In this document: one piece after another, positions 9,283 through 18,077 of the stretch
How the letters are laid out: each line of letters begins with the position of its first letter
Numbering within the stretch: the stretch's first letter is position 1
Assembly (NCBI RefSeq): GCF_023015905.1
Contig: NZ_JALKBD010000010.1
Span: forward strand, 124,001-188,000
From: Arenibacter sp. F20364
GTDB lineage: Bacteria; Bacteroidota; Bacteroidia; Flavobacteriales; Flavobacteriaceae
Length of the DNA: 64,000 nt
Direction: 5' to 3'
Position numbers and translations under genes: made by a program
The notes under the pieces: generated by a model
Databases searched by the model: none
The model's input: only the letters and a program-made list of their open reading frames with translations
Told to the model about the DNA's origin: nothing

Positions 9283-10242
9283 ATGCGATTATATTTTACG
9301 TTATTCTCCTGTTGTTTTCATTTTGGACTGTTACAAGCACAGGATGACATTACTACTGATGAACTAAAAGGACATATTACCTATTTAACGGCTGATAAAA
9401 ATTCGGGGAGATATCCCGGGGGAAAAATCAATAAAAGGGTTGTGAATTATATTAAAAAGGATTTTAAAAAGTCGGGGATATCTTCCTTTTTGAAATCCTA
9501 TAAGCAGCCGTTTACTGCCCCGTTAAGGGTGAAGAAAGGAGACAAACCCAAAGAGGCTGTTAAAACTTGGAACGTTATTGGCTATATTGAGGGCAATGAT
9601 CCCATACTAAAAAATGAATTTGTAGTACTAGGTGCCCATTATGATCATTTGGGTATGGGTGGTGGTCCATCCTCTAAATCGGATAAAATTGATATCCACC
9701 ACGGAGCGGATGATAACGCAAGCGGGACTTCAGCTCTATTGGAAATAGGGGAGAAGCTAATGGCCCACAGGACCGAGTTAAAAAGAAGTGTTTTGTTGGT
9801 CGCTTTTGGAGCAGAAGAACAGGGACTTTTGGGCAGTAAGTATTTTGCAGATAACCCTGGGGTGCCTTTATCACAAATTAAATTAATGATCAATATGGAT
9901 ATGGTTGGCCGGTTAAACGATGCCAAGCAGGTCTATATGGGCGGAGCCGGAACCTTTCCAGGGGGAGTAGAGTTAATGAAGGATTTGGGGCCTCCATTGG
10001 GCTTGTCGCCTGTAGTACATGCTGGTTCTGTAGGAGGTTCGGATCATGTATCCTTTTATAAAAAAAATATTTCCGTACTAGGAATCCATACAGGTGGGCA
10101 TCCACAATACCATACCCCTGAGGATACGGTTGACCTGATTAACTTTGAGGGTCAAAAACGGGTTTGCCAGTATATATTTAATGCCATTATGAAAGTGGGT
10201 TCAACACCTTATGACATGAAATTTATTCCGCAAGGGGATTAG
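9283..10242 (+). CDS. M28 family zinc aminopeptidase, exported
   Basis: Exported co-catalytic zinc peptidase of 319 residues, probably releasing N-terminal amino acids from peptides in the periplasm. Signal peptide ends near LLQAQ (residue 20). Metal and catalytic residues in order: H119 (GAHYDHLG), D143 (HHGADDNASG), E178 base and E179 ligand (GAEEQG), D206 (MINMDMVGR) and H277 (YHTPEDT), the full M28 set. A TTG three bases upstream could also start, but the ATG at 9283 is preferred. It lies between sulfatase and FGE on the same strand with a 44-nt gap to the FGE gene. A peptidase here would suit degradation of a glycoprotein or proteoglycan, but chance placement is possible. Confidence 0.92.
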   Translation: MRLYFTLFSCCFHFGLLQAQDDITTDELKGHITYLTADKNSGRYPGGKINKRVVNYIKKDFKKSGISSFLKSYKQPFTAPLRVKKGDKPKEAVKTWNVIGYIEGNDPILKNEFVVLGAHYDHLGMGGGPSSKSDKIDIHHGADDNASGTSALLEIGEKLMAHRTELKRSVLLVAFGAEEQGLLGSKYFADNPGVPLSQIKLMINMDMVGRLNDAKQVYMGGAGTFPGGVELMKDLGPPLGLSPVVHAGSVGGSDHVSFYKKNISVLGIHTGGHPQYHTPEDTVDLINFEGQKRVCQYIFNAIMKVGSTPYDMKFIPQGD

Positions 10243-10286
10243 AATCATTTTGGTTCTTTACATTTGTAAGGATTAAAAACTATAGA

Positions 10287-11426
10287 ATGCAAAAAATTAA
10301 TGTTTTAGGTGTCCTTTTTATATTGGCTTTGATGGTGCAATGTAAGGAGGATAAGAAGTCGGTCGATAAGGTTGAAAGTAGTGCCCCAATGACTGAGGTT
10401 GCGGAATCGGTAGTCGACACAACTCCTATTTTGATAGAAAAACCGGAAAATATAAAGGCACCGGATGGCATGGTATGGATTCCCGGGGGTGAGTTTATTC
10501 AAGGTGCCGTACCCCAGGACAAAATGGCCATGGCCCATGAGAAACCTGCGCACCAGATAAAAGTGGACGGATTTTTTATGGATGTTACGGAGGTAACCAA
10601 CGCACAATTTGCTAAGTTCGTAAAGGAAACAGGCTATATTACTGTTGCAGAGCGGGCAATTGATTGGGAGGAAATGAAAACTCAGGTTCCAGAGGGTACT
10701 CCCAAACCCCATGATTCCATTTTACAACCCGGTTCTTTGACCTTTAAAAAAACCAAGACATCAGTGCCCAACCTTTATGACTTTTCACAGTGGTGGAACT
10801 GGACTATTGGGGCCAACTGGAAACATCCCAATGGGCCTGGAAGTTCTATCAAGGGGAAAGATAACGAACCAGTAGTGCAAGTGGCCTACGAAGATGCCCA
10901 GGCCTATTGCGAATGGGCGGGAAGAAGATTGCCTACCGAAGCTGAATGGGAAAGGGCTGCTAGAGGTAATAAAACCGAAAGTATCTATTTCTGGGGTGAT
11001 GACGATTCCAATTTGTCCCAAATGGCAAATACTTGGGAAGGGGAGTTTCCAGTGGACAATAATAGGGCCGATGGATTTGAAAAGCGTTCTAAAGTAAAAT
11101 CTTACCCTCCAAATGATTTTGGACTGTACGATATGGCCGGAAATGTCTGGGAATGGACCAGTGATTGGTACAATACCAATTATTACAATGAATTGGCTGC
11201 ATTGGGTACTCCAGTGGTAAATCCTCAAGGAGCAGCCACTCCGTACAACCCCAATATGCCCTATGCCAAAGAAAAGGTAATGAGGGGCGGGTCTTTTCTA
11301 TGTAATGCCTCCTATTGCGCCAGTTACAGGATATCCTCCAGAATGGCTTCCAGCTTGGATTCTTCCTTGGAGCATTTGGGATTTAGGACAGTAGCTACAG
11401 TAGATATGCTTACAAAGGAAGAATAA
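10287..11426 (+). CDS. formylglycine-generating enzyme, lipoprotein
   Basis: Aerobic copper-dependent FGE (SUMF1 family), which oxidises the sulfatase motif cysteine to formylglycine. Signal peptide ends LALMVQC with lipid Cys19, so the enzyme should act outside the cytoplasm. FGE fold marks: GMVWIPGGEFIQGA (61-74), FFMDVTEVTNAQFAKFV, GRRLPTEAEWERAARG (212-227), YDMAGNVWEWTSDWY, and the active-site block MRGGSFLCNASYC with C339 and C344 at the spacing of the two catalytic cysteines in human SUMF1, followed by LGFRTV. Many family members lack these cysteines; this one keeps both. The Cys-type sulfatase at 7490 is the obvious client. It is followed by a strong terminator at 11453, which marks the operon end before galK. 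Confidence 0.93.
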   Translation: MQKINVLGVLFILALMVQCKEDKKSVDKVESSAPMTEVAESVVDTTPILIEKPENIKAPDGMVWIPGGEFIQGAVPQDKMAMAHEKPAHQIKVDGFFMDVTEVTNAQFAKFVKETGYITVAERAIDWEEMKTQVPEGTPKPHDSILQPGSLTFKKTKTSVPNLYDFSQWWNWTIGANWKHPNGPGSSIKGKDNEPVVQVAYEDAQAYCEWAGRRLPTEAEWERAARGNKTESIYFWGDDDSNLSQMANTWEGEFPVDNNRADGFEKRSKVKSYPPNDFGLYDMAGNVWEWTSDWYNTNYYNELAALGTPVVNPQGAATPYNPNMPYAKEKVMRGGSFLCNASYCASYRISSRMASSLDSSLEHLGFRTVATVDMLTKEE

Positions 11427-11452
11427 CAATTACTATTATTTCGAAGATATTA

Positions 11453-11485
11453 AATCCCCTTTGGCGTTGCCTAGGGGATTTTTTT
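11453..11485 (+). terminator. rho-independent terminator after FGE
   Basis: AATCCCCT (11453-11460) pairs with AGGGGATT (11473-11480). TTGGC/GCC can pair inside the loop, and seven T residues end at 11485. It lies 27 nt after the FGE stop and before the galK promoter. Confidence 0.85.
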
Positions 11486-11552
11486 GTTGAGAGGTTTTGC
11501 TTTATACTCATTTATTATAAATGTAAATTATACGTTTATAAAAAATATTTTT

Positions 11553-11560
11553 TATATTTG
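11553..11560 (+). promoter_or_regulatory. -7 element of galK promoter
   Basis: TATATTTG fits the Bacteroidota -7 consensus TAnnTTTG, 22 nt before the galK ATG. The upstream -33 region is T-rich (GTTTA at 11534-11538) without a perfect TTG. The terminator just before it supports independent transcription of galKT. Confidence 0.6.
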
Positions 11561-11582
11561 CGGCCTAATACACTTAAAGTAT

Positions 11583-12719
11583 ATGCCGTTTCCTGAAAAT
11601 TTCACCCCTGAACTAGTCGTTGAATCCCCTGGAAGAATCAATTTGATAGGAGAGCATACAGATTATAACCTTGGCTATGTATTGCCTACGGCCATTGAGA
11701 AGAAAATTACTTTTAAATTCATTAGGAACAATTCGGATAAGGAATGTAACCTTTTTAGTTTGGGTTACAATACCGGGTTCACCCTTCAATTGGATAAAAT
11801 TGCAAGGAGCAATGTGGAATGGGAAAATTACATATTGGGCGTATTAAATGAAATTTTGTTGAGAACGGATAAGTTAAGAGGGTTCGACTGTACCATTGAA
11901 AGTAAATTACCAATGGGTTCAGGTCTTAGTTCTTCCGCCGCTTTAGAATGTGGACTGGCCTTTGGTCTTAATGAACTGTTTGATCTAGGACTTTCCAAAA
12001 TGGATATTGTGCAACTTTCGCAAAAGGCGGAGCATACCTTTGTAGGAACCCAATGTGGAATCATGGATCAATTTGCTTCTGTAATGAGTGAAAAGGGACA
12101 CGTTATTTTGTTGGATTGCAAGACACTGGAGCATCAGCAAATCCCCATAAATATAGACCCGTATAAGATGATAATGCTTAATACAAAAGTCTCCCACAAC
12201 TTGGCTTCCAGTGAATACAACACTAGGAAGCGGGAGTGTGAAGAGGGTGTAGCCATCATAAGTGTGCAACATAATGAAGTAAGGTCTTTGAGGGATGTAA
12301 CCCCTACTGTGCTTCAGGAATATAAGGAGGAGATGGATACCACACTGTTCAAAAGATGTTCTTTTATTGTTAGTGAGAATGACAGGGTATTGAAGACGGC
12401 CAAGGCTTTGAAGGATAATGATTTGAAGCTTTTTGGAGCATTGTTATACGAAGCACATGATGGAATTAGCAAATTGTACGAAGTAAGTTGCCCTGAGTCC
12501 GATTTTTTGGTTGATTTTTCCAAGCAGTATGATGCTGTGTTAGGGGCTAGACAAACTGGTGGTGGATTTGGAGGTTGCACGCTAAACATAGTTCATAAGG
12601 ACAAGGTAAATGATTTTGTGGAAGCCGCAACCAAGGCGTACAAAGCGGCATTTAATATTGAATTGGAGGCATTTGAGGTAAAACCTAGTGCTGGAACTTA
12701 CATAAAGAATGAATTATGA
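11583..12719 (+). CDS. galK: galactokinase
   Basis: Cytoplasmic GHMP kinase of 378 residues that phosphorylates alpha-D-galactose at C1 using ATP, the first committed Leloir step. Seen: the galactokinase signature GRINLIGEHTDYN (17-29), the GHMP glycine-rich ATP loop LPMGSGLSSSAAL, the catalytic-region CGIMDQFASV and the C-terminal GARQTGGGFGGC. The ATG at 11583 gives the usual N-terminus; an in-frame TTG at 11484 would extend into the terminator region. galT overlaps by 4 nt (ATGA), so the two are translationally coupled. No galE or galM is found in the window, so epimerisation must be encoded elsewhere. Confidence 0.97.
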   Translation: MPFPENFTPELVVESPGRINLIGEHTDYNLGYVLPTAIEKKITFKFIRNNSDKECNLFSLGYNTGFTLQLDKIARSNVEWENYILGVLNEILLRTDKLRGFDCTIESKLPMGSGLSSSAALECGLAFGLNELFDLGLSKMDIVQLSQKAEHTFVGTQCGIMDQFASVMSEKGHVILLDCKTLEHQQIPINIDPYKMIMLNTKVSHNLASSEYNTRKRECEEGVAIISVQHNEVRSLRDVTPTVLQEYKEEMDTTLFKRCSFIVSENDRVLKTAKALKDNDLKLFGALLYEAHDGISKLYEVSCPESDFLVDFSKQYDAVLGARQTGGGFGGCTLNIVHKDKVNDFVEAATKAYKAAFNIELEAFEVKPSAGTYIKNEL

Positions 12720-13762
12720 TGCCAACTAATTTTAATGACAGCCCCCATAGGAGACTAAATATTCTTACAGGAGAATGGATTTTGGTATCCCCCCATAGAA
12801 CCAAAAGACCTTGGCAGGGAAAGACCGAGAAAAGTACCGTAACAGACCTTCCGGCCTATGACCCTTCATGCTACCTATGTCCCACCAACGGAAGAATGGG
12901 CGGGGGCATTAATCCGGATTATCAAAAACCTTTTTCATTTATCAATGATTTTTCAGCGTTATTGCCTGATGTAAAGGAAGAAAGCTATGAGAATGGTTTA
13001 CTTTATGCAGAATCTGAGTCAGGAATATGTAAAGTGGTCTGTTTTTCTCCTGACCATTCCAAAACTTTGCCATTAATGAACGTATCCGACATAGTAGATG
13101 TAATTTCGCTATGGCAAAAAGAGTATATGGAGTTGGGCAGTAAGGAAGGAATTAATCACGTTCAAATTTTTGAAAATAAAGGGAGTATAATGGGGTGTAG
13201 CAATCCCCATCCTCACGGGCAAATATGGGCCCAGAATAAAATACCGCAAGAAGTACATAAAAAAATAGGCAATTTAAAGGCCCATTGGGAAAAGCACGGT
13301 AGAAGTATTTTAGAGGATTATATAGAACAGGAATTAAAGTTGGACGAACGCATCCTTCTCGAAAATGAACATTTTGTAGCTCTTATCCCATATTGGGCGG
13401 TGTGGCCATACGAGACAATGATCCTACCCAAAAGAAAAATTGCCAACATTGCGCTACTTACCGAAGATGAAAAGCAGGCCTATGCCGAAATACTTAAACA
13501 ACTTACGGTTAAGTACGATAATATATTTAATACTTCTTTCCCTTATTCAGCAGGTATACATCAGGCACCAACGGACGGCCAAGAACATCCGGAATGGCAT
13601 TTTCATATGTCATTTTATCCTCCCTTGTTACGATCGGCTACTGTGAAAAAATTTATGGTGGGTTATGAAATGTTTGCCAATCCTCAACGGGATATTACGG
13701 CCGAACAGGCAGCTGAAACAATGAAATCATTATCAGATTTACATTATAGTCTCTTGGATTAA
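12716..13762 (+). CDS. galT: galactose-1-phosphate uridylyltransferase
   Basis: Second Leloir enzyme, exchanging UMP between UDP-glucose and galactose-1-phosphate, 348 residues. The HIT-like active site is H165-P-H167-G-Q within SNPHPHGQIW, where the second His carries the uridylyl group. Cys52 and Cys55 (CYLCPTNGR) form half of the zinc site. The C-terminal half has EWHFHMSFYPP, typical of the family. It starts in an ATGA overlap with galK; a second ATG at 12719 is equally possible. Confidence 0.97.
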   Translation: MMPTNFNDSPHRRLNILTGEWILVSPHRTKRPWQGKTEKSTVTDLPAYDPSCYLCPTNGRMGGGINPDYQKPFSFINDFSALLPDVKEESYENGLLYAESESGICKVVCFSPDHSKTLPLMNVSDIVDVISLWQKEYMELGSKEGINHVQIFENKGSIMGCSNPHPHGQIWAQNKIPQEVHKKIGNLKAHWEKHGRSILEDYIEQELKLDERILLENEHFVALIPYWAVWPYETMILPKRKIANIALLTEDEKQAYAEILKQLTVKYDNIFNTSFPYSAGIHQAPTDGQEHPEWHFHMSFYPPLLRSATVKKFMVGYEMFANPQRDITAEQAAETMKSLSDLHYSLLD

Positions 13763-13812
13763 ATGAGGTAAGTTTTAGCATAAAAATATAGAATGTCCAC
13801 AGGGCCTACAGT

Positions 13813-14040
13813 CTAAATAGAGCTTAATGGATGGGCTGGGGTTTGAAGGGAATATCCCACGCGGCACAATTCCTTTTTTGCCTTGTCCAATACAAAGGGA
13901 TTGTCGTAGACGAGTGCTATTGTCTTATTGAAGGTATCAATGTCCAAGATTCTTAAATCCAAAATACGACTTAGGTTTCGGGTAATAACATTTTTGTTTT
14001 CCTCGGAAATAAGCTGTTCAACTTTAATCAATGCTGTCAT
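13813..14040 (-). CDS. small HMA-like protein lacking CXXC
   Basis: A 75-residue cytoplasmic protein whose pattern (ALIKVEQLI, then TRNLSRILDLRILDID, then KAKKELCRVGY) resembles the heavy-metal-associated ferredoxin-like fold, but the metal-binding CXXC is absent and only one Cys remains. It lies 217 nt downstream of cbpM on the same strand. I do not recognise a named family. A metal-free regulatory or partner-binding role is possible. Confidence 0.6.
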   Translation of the reverse strand: MTALIKVEQLISEENKNVITRNLSRILDLRILDIDTFNKTIALVYDNPFVLDKAKKELCRVGYSLQTPAHPLSSI

Positions 14041-14257
14041 GGGATTAAGGTTTTAGATTAATAAAAGTCCAAAACTAGACAAGCATTACCTCTTCCAAAA
14101 TGATATAAATCAGTATTGGTTGATTATATTGAGATTTTCTTCCCTTAAACAGCTAAGAATATGTATTTAGTTTGAATAGTTGTTGTTCAAACGTTGGAAA
14201 AATCTTGTTGTCTTTTTCATTCGAATTTGTCAATACAGTTCGTTTGGCCGTTTAACC

Positions 14258-14545
14258 TTATTCATATAGGTCTAGTTTATTTTTGAGCTGTGTAATTTCA
14301 TCTTGCATTTTTTCCATTCTATTTAATAGCCTTGTAATAACGGCTATGCCTTCCAAGTTGATATCCAGATCGGAATGTAGCCTGAGAATTTTTTCTGCTT
14401 TTGGTAACTGCTGAATCGGGAGATATTGTACATTTTCTTTGACCACAACGTCTACTAGCCCAAACTCGTAAAGTTCCATTACGAAATGGGTTTCTATATT
14501 GTGACTCATACAGAAGTCGGTAATAAGTATATATTCCTGTTCCAT
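14258..14545 (-). CDS. cbpM: CbpM-like chaperone modulator
   Basis: A 95-residue protein of the CbpM/MerR-like type. In E. coli CbpM binds the J domain of CbpA and inhibits its co-chaperone and DNA-binding activity. The N-terminal half has the winged-helix-like pattern DFCMSHNIETHFVMELYEFGLV; the C-terminal third is a coiled coil (RLLNRMEKMQDEITQLKNKL). It lies 67 nt downstream of the cbpA homologue on the same strand, which is the usual pairing. Confidence 0.88.
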   Translation of the reverse strand: MEQEYILITDFCMSHNIETHFVMELYEFGLVDVVVKENVQYLPIQQLPKAEKILRLHSDLDINLEGIAVITRLLNRMEKMQDEITQLKNKLDLYE

Positions 14546-14612
14546 AAGGATTAAATTTGGTAGTTGTGATTATTTGATGCCCTTGGGCAGCTTTCTCTTT
14601 TCATGGATAATA

Positions 14613-15506
14613 CTATTTTCTCAGTTTCGCCAGTTCCTTAAAAAGCTCTTTTTCCTTGTCCGTTAAATTGGTAGGGGTAACAAGGTTGTAAGTAATATAT
14701 AAATCCCCAAAAGCGTCGGGTTTTTTATATACAGGGAAGCCTTTGCCTTTTAATTTAATTTTGGTGCCGTTCTGCGTTTCAGGCTTAACATTTAGCTTAA
14801 CCTGTCCGTCAAAGGTGTTCACCATTATTTCACCGCCCAAGAGTGCCTTATATAGGTCGAGATTGACCGTGGTGTACAGGTTGTTGCCATCCCGTTTAAA
14901 AGCCGTGTCGTTTATGATGCCAAAGGTAATGTAAAGGTCTCCTTTAGGCCCTCCTTGATGTCCCGGGCCGCCATGACCGCTGATCTTTATGGTCTGCCCA
15001 TTTTCGATTCCTGCCGGGACGGTAATCCTGATATTTTTACCGTTTACATTTAGTGTCTGCTTATGTGTTTTATAAACATCCCTCAGGTGTATTTTTATTT
15101 CAGCGTTTAGATCCTGGCCTCTAAAACGGGCCCTGCCCCTTCCTGAAAAGCCACCGGAACCTCCAAACATAGATTCGAAAAAATCCGAGAAATCATGTTC
15201 CCCATAACTCTGCGAATAGCCTTCTGAACCTCTGCCATAGGCCGATTGTTGGGAAGCCCTTGCTTTTTCAAACTCTTCCGCATGTTCCCAGTCCTTTCCG
15301 TATTTATCGTATTTTTTACGTTTTTCAGGATCACTTAGTACTTCATTGGCTTCATTGATTTCCTTAAACTTTTTTTCGGCCTCCTTATCATTGGGGTTAA
15401 CATCTGGATGATGTTTTCTGGCCAATTTTCTATACGCCTTTTTAATGTCGCTCTGGCTGGCGCTTTTGTCCAATCCCAATATTTTGTAATAGTCTATAAA
15501 TTTCAC
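14613..15506 (-). CDS. cbpA: CbpA-type J-domain co-chaperone
   Basis: DnaJ-class protein of 297 residues that stimulates DnaK ATPase and may bind curved DNA. J domain at 1-70 with H33-P34-D35 (KHHPDVNP). A Gly/Phe/Ser-rich linker follows (about 80-130, with [15 protein letters not shown]). There is no CXXCXGXG zinc finger, which separates it from DnaJ proper. Two C-terminal beta domains carry [15 protein letters not shown] and [17 protein letters not shown]. The start codon is GTG at 15506, and the J domain begins directly there, so no other start fits. Followed by cbpM. Confidence 0.93.
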   Translation of the reverse strand: MKFIDYYKILGLDKSASQSDIKKAYRKLARKHHPDVNPNDKEAEKKFKEINEANEVLSDPEKRKKYDKYGKDWEHAEEFEKARASQQSAYGRGSEGYSQSYGEHDFSDFFESMFGGSGGFSGRGRARFRGQDLNAEIKIHLRDVYKTHKQTLNVNGKNIRITVPAGIENGQTIKISGHGGPGHQGGPKGDLYITFGIINDTAFKRDGNNLYTTVNLDLYKALLGGEIMVNTFDGQVKLNVKPETQNGTKIKLKGKGFPVYKKPDAFGDLYITYNLVTPTNLTDKEKELFKELAKLRK

Positions 15507-15839
15507 CTAGCAGTTATTTAATTCTTTATTACTAACGTTGAACCAAATGTTAATGGATTATCGGAACGGGTATTTAAACCAACCCTTTTCCAAATATATT
15601 CGTAACTGTAATAAACACCGAGGTAAAATTATAAAAATCCATGTTGCTTCAAACTGATTAAAATCATGAATTAATCGCTTTCTTCTCTTTACATTTATTG
15701 TAAAATTATATACAAAGGGACTTGAATTTTATTTGGCTTTGTGTCCGTTAACTGTGTCCCTCAAATATTTTAAGACTACAAGAGCTAATTGTTGCAGCCA
15801 ATCCTGTACCATGATTTAGGACAATTAAAAAACGAAGAC
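15507..15839. promoter_or_regulatory. divergent intergenic region cbpA / universal stress gene
   Basis: This 333-nt AT-rich gap separates divergent stress genes. On the minus strand TATATTTG (15598 to 15591) fits the Bacteroidota -7 consensus, about 85 nt before the cbpA start. No equally good element was found for the rightward gene, and no reading frame or strong repeat stands out. Confidence 0.4.
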
Positions 15840-16688
15840 ATGAAAAATATTTTGATACCCACGGATTTTTCGGATAATGCCTATAAGGCCATTTCCTATG
15901 CAATGCGTTTACTTGAAAATGAGAATTGTACCTTTCATTTATTGCACACCTATACTCCAGCTATTTATCAATCCGAGTATTTATTGCACAGTCCAGGGCA
16001 ATTGGGATTAGGGGATATTTATCGTACAGATTCCGAGACAAAATTGGAAGAATTAAAATTAAAGGTGATTTCAGAATTCAAAAATACGAAACATCATTTT
16101 AAGACCTACAGTGCCTTCAGTGTACTAATTGAGGCCATTGACGAACTCGTAGAAAATAAAAAAATAGATCTTTTAATCATGGGTACCCAAGGAGCTACAG
16201 GAGCAAAAGAAATATTCTTGGGCAGTAGTACGGTACATACCATTAAGAGGGCGAAATGCCCTGTATTGGCCATACCCTTTGACTATGACGTTAAAATGCC
16301 AAAAACGATCCTATTTCCAACGGACTATGAAATTGATTATAATGTAGGGTTAATCAAGGAGGTATTGTTTATTGTTGGCATGCATAAATCAACATTGGAA
16401 ATTATGCATGTGCGTTCCGGTTATGAACTTAACCCAGAACAGAAAAAGAACAAGAACAAATTGGAACAGTTACTTTCGAAAACTGCACATAGGTTTCATG
16501 AATTACCGGATCAAGGAATTATTGAGGGTATAAATAGTATTCAATCAGAGTTGCATCCCCAGATGCTGGTCATGGTAAAGAATAAGCATAGTTTTCTGGA
16601 GAATCTATTTTTAAAGCCCGTAATAAATCAAATAGGTTTTCATTCAAGTATCCCATTTTTAGTATTGCCTTATCATTTGTTGGGATAG
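15840..16688 (+). CDS. tandem-domain universal stress protein
   Basis: Cytoplasmic protein of 282 residues with two UspA-like domains. Domain 1 (about 1-140) starts MKNILIPTDFSDNA and ends with the nucleotide-loop pattern MGTQGATGAKEIFLGSSTVHTI, a good match to the ATP-binding G-2X-G-9X-G(S/T) motif. Domain 2 (about 150-282, from PKTILFPTDYEID) has lost that loop (MVKNKHSFLENLFLKPV), so probably only one half binds nucleotide. The ATG at 15840 gives the normal USP start; an upstream TTG would add 17 unrelated residues. It neighbours chaperone and thioredoxin reductase genes. Confidence 0.92.
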   Translation: MKNILIPTDFSDNAYKAISYAMRLLENENCTFHLLHTYTPAIYQSEYLLHSPGQLGLGDIYRTDSETKLEELKLKVISEFKNTKHHFKTYSAFSVLIEAIDELVENKKIDLLIMGTQGATGAKEIFLGSSTVHTIKRAKCPVLAIPFDYDVKMPKTILFPTDYEIDYNVGLIKEVLFIVGMHKSTLEIMHVRSGYELNPEQKKNKNKLEQLLSKTAHRFHELPDQGIIEGINSIQSELHPQMLVMVKNKHSFLENLFLKPVINQIGFHSSIPFLVLPYHLLG

Positions 16689-16905
16689 CTATATTAAGGT
16701 CCACCAACGGGTTTCAATATTTTCTACTGGATTCCCAATCCGTTTCATGCTTAAACAAACCTTTGTTTAAAAATTTATTAGAGAGGTATTTCCAATTTTA
16801 CAACAAAATGACTTCTTTCCGTTACATGGGGGCATCCATAGTATATACCTCTAGTTTAATAATAACTTTTTATAACTTTTGATGTAAGGTTTTTATTGAA
16901 AATCC

Positions 16906-16913
16906 TACTTTTG
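16906..16913 (+). promoter_or_regulatory. candidate -7 element of trxB
   Basis: TACTTTTG matches TAnnTTTG, 32 nt before the trxB ATG. A TTG at 16879-16881 is 24 nt upstream, slightly longer than the usual -33/-7 spacer. Confidence 0.4.
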
Positions 16914-16945
16914 TTTAATAACAAGTATAATAGAAGATTTTTATT

Positions 16946-17914
16946 ATGACAGAAAAAGTGGAGCGTTTAAAAACGTTGATTATTGGTTCGGGACCTGCAG
17001 GCTATACGGCAGCTATATATGCGTCAAGGGCAGATCTTAAGCCGGTATTGTATACTGGAATGGAACCTGGAGGACAATTGACTACGACAACAGAGGTGGA
17101 TAACTTTCCTGGATACCCAGAAGGAGTGGACGGACCTACAATGATGATGCAATTACAGCAACAGGCTGAAAGGTTTGGTACCGAGGTGCGTATTGGTATG
17201 GCTACCGCCGTGGATTTTAGTGATGAAGTAGGTGGTATACATAAGGTTACCATAGACGACAATAAGGTTATAGAAGCGGAAACAGTAATTATTTCAACCG
17301 GGGCTACAGCAAAGTATTTGGGTATCCCTAGTGAACAAAAACTTCGAGGAGGTGGAGTCTCGGCATGTGCCGTATGTGATGGTTTCTTTTACAAAGGACA
17401 GGAAGTAGCTATAGTTGGAGCTGGGGACACTGCTGCTGAAGAGGCTTCCTATTTGGCCAATATTTGTAAAAAAGTGACCATGTTGGTACGAAGGGACGAA
17501 ATGCGTGCTTCAAAAGCTATGCAACATAGGGTGAACAGCTTGGACAATATTGAAATTCGTTATAATACGGAAGTAGATACCGTATTGGGCGATCAGGTTG
17601 TAGAAGGCTTAAGAATGGTCAACAATATTACCGGAGAAAAAGAGGATATAGCCATTACCGGGTTGTTTATTGCCATAGGTCATAAACCAAATACCGATAT
17701 TTTTAAAGGACAATTGGAAATGGATGAAACTGGATATTTAATTACCCAAGGTAAGACGACCAAGACTAGCAAGCCCGGGGTTTTCGCCAGTGGCGATGTC
17801 CAGGATAAGGAATATAGACAGGCAGTTACAGCTGCAGGTACTGGTTGTATGGCGGCGCTTGATGCCGAGAGATATCTGGCCACCATTGAAACACATCAAG
17901 AAGTTTCTTCTTAG
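16946..17914 (+). CDS. trxB: thioredoxin-disulfide reductase
   Basis: Cytoplasmic FAD/NADPH flavoenzyme of 322 residues that reduces thioredoxin. FAD motif GSGPAGYTAAIYASRA (14-29), the redox pair C141-A-V-C144 in ACAVCDGFFY, the NADPH motif GAGDTAAEEASYLA and the C-terminal GVFASGDVQDKEYRQAVTAAGTG (split motif) are all present and normal. It is a single transcription unit with its own terminator at 17979. Confidence 0.97.
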   Translation: MTEKVERLKTLIIGSGPAGYTAAIYASRADLKPVLYTGMEPGGQLTTTTEVDNFPGYPEGVDGPTMMMQLQQQAERFGTEVRIGMATAVDFSDEVGGIHKVTIDDNKVIEAETVIISTGATAKYLGIPSEQKLRGGGVSACAVCDGFFYKGQEVAIVGAGDTAAEEASYLANICKKVTMLVRRDEMRASKAMQHRVNSLDNIEIRYNTEVDTVLGDQVVEGLRMVNNITGEKEDIAITGLFIAIGHKPNTDIFKGQLEMDETGYLITQGKTTKTSKPGVFASGDVQDKEYRQAVTAAGTGCMAALDAERYLATIETHQEVSS

Positions 17915-17978
17915 ACAATATATTACTAAGGATGTCCTATATTCACTAAATTACTTGAATTTCGGGCAATGGAAAACA

Positions 17979-18021
17979 ATCTGTACTTAGAACTTATGTT
18001 CCGAGTACAGATCGTTTTTTT
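17979..18021 (+). terminator. terminator after trxB
   Basis: ATCTGTACTTAGAAC (from 17979) pairs with GTTCCGAGTACAGAT (17998-18012), with a G-U pair and one mismatch, around a TTAT loop. It is followed by GTTTTTTT ending at 18021. Confidence 0.75.
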
Positions 18022-18077
18022 AGTCATGGGGCGTAAATTTGTGATCCTTAACCAGAAAGGTATTTTAGGACTTAAAT

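Noticed and set aside
10785-11228. Long minus-strand open frame inside the FGE gene
   Set aside because: It is antisense to conserved FGE motifs and shows no family features.
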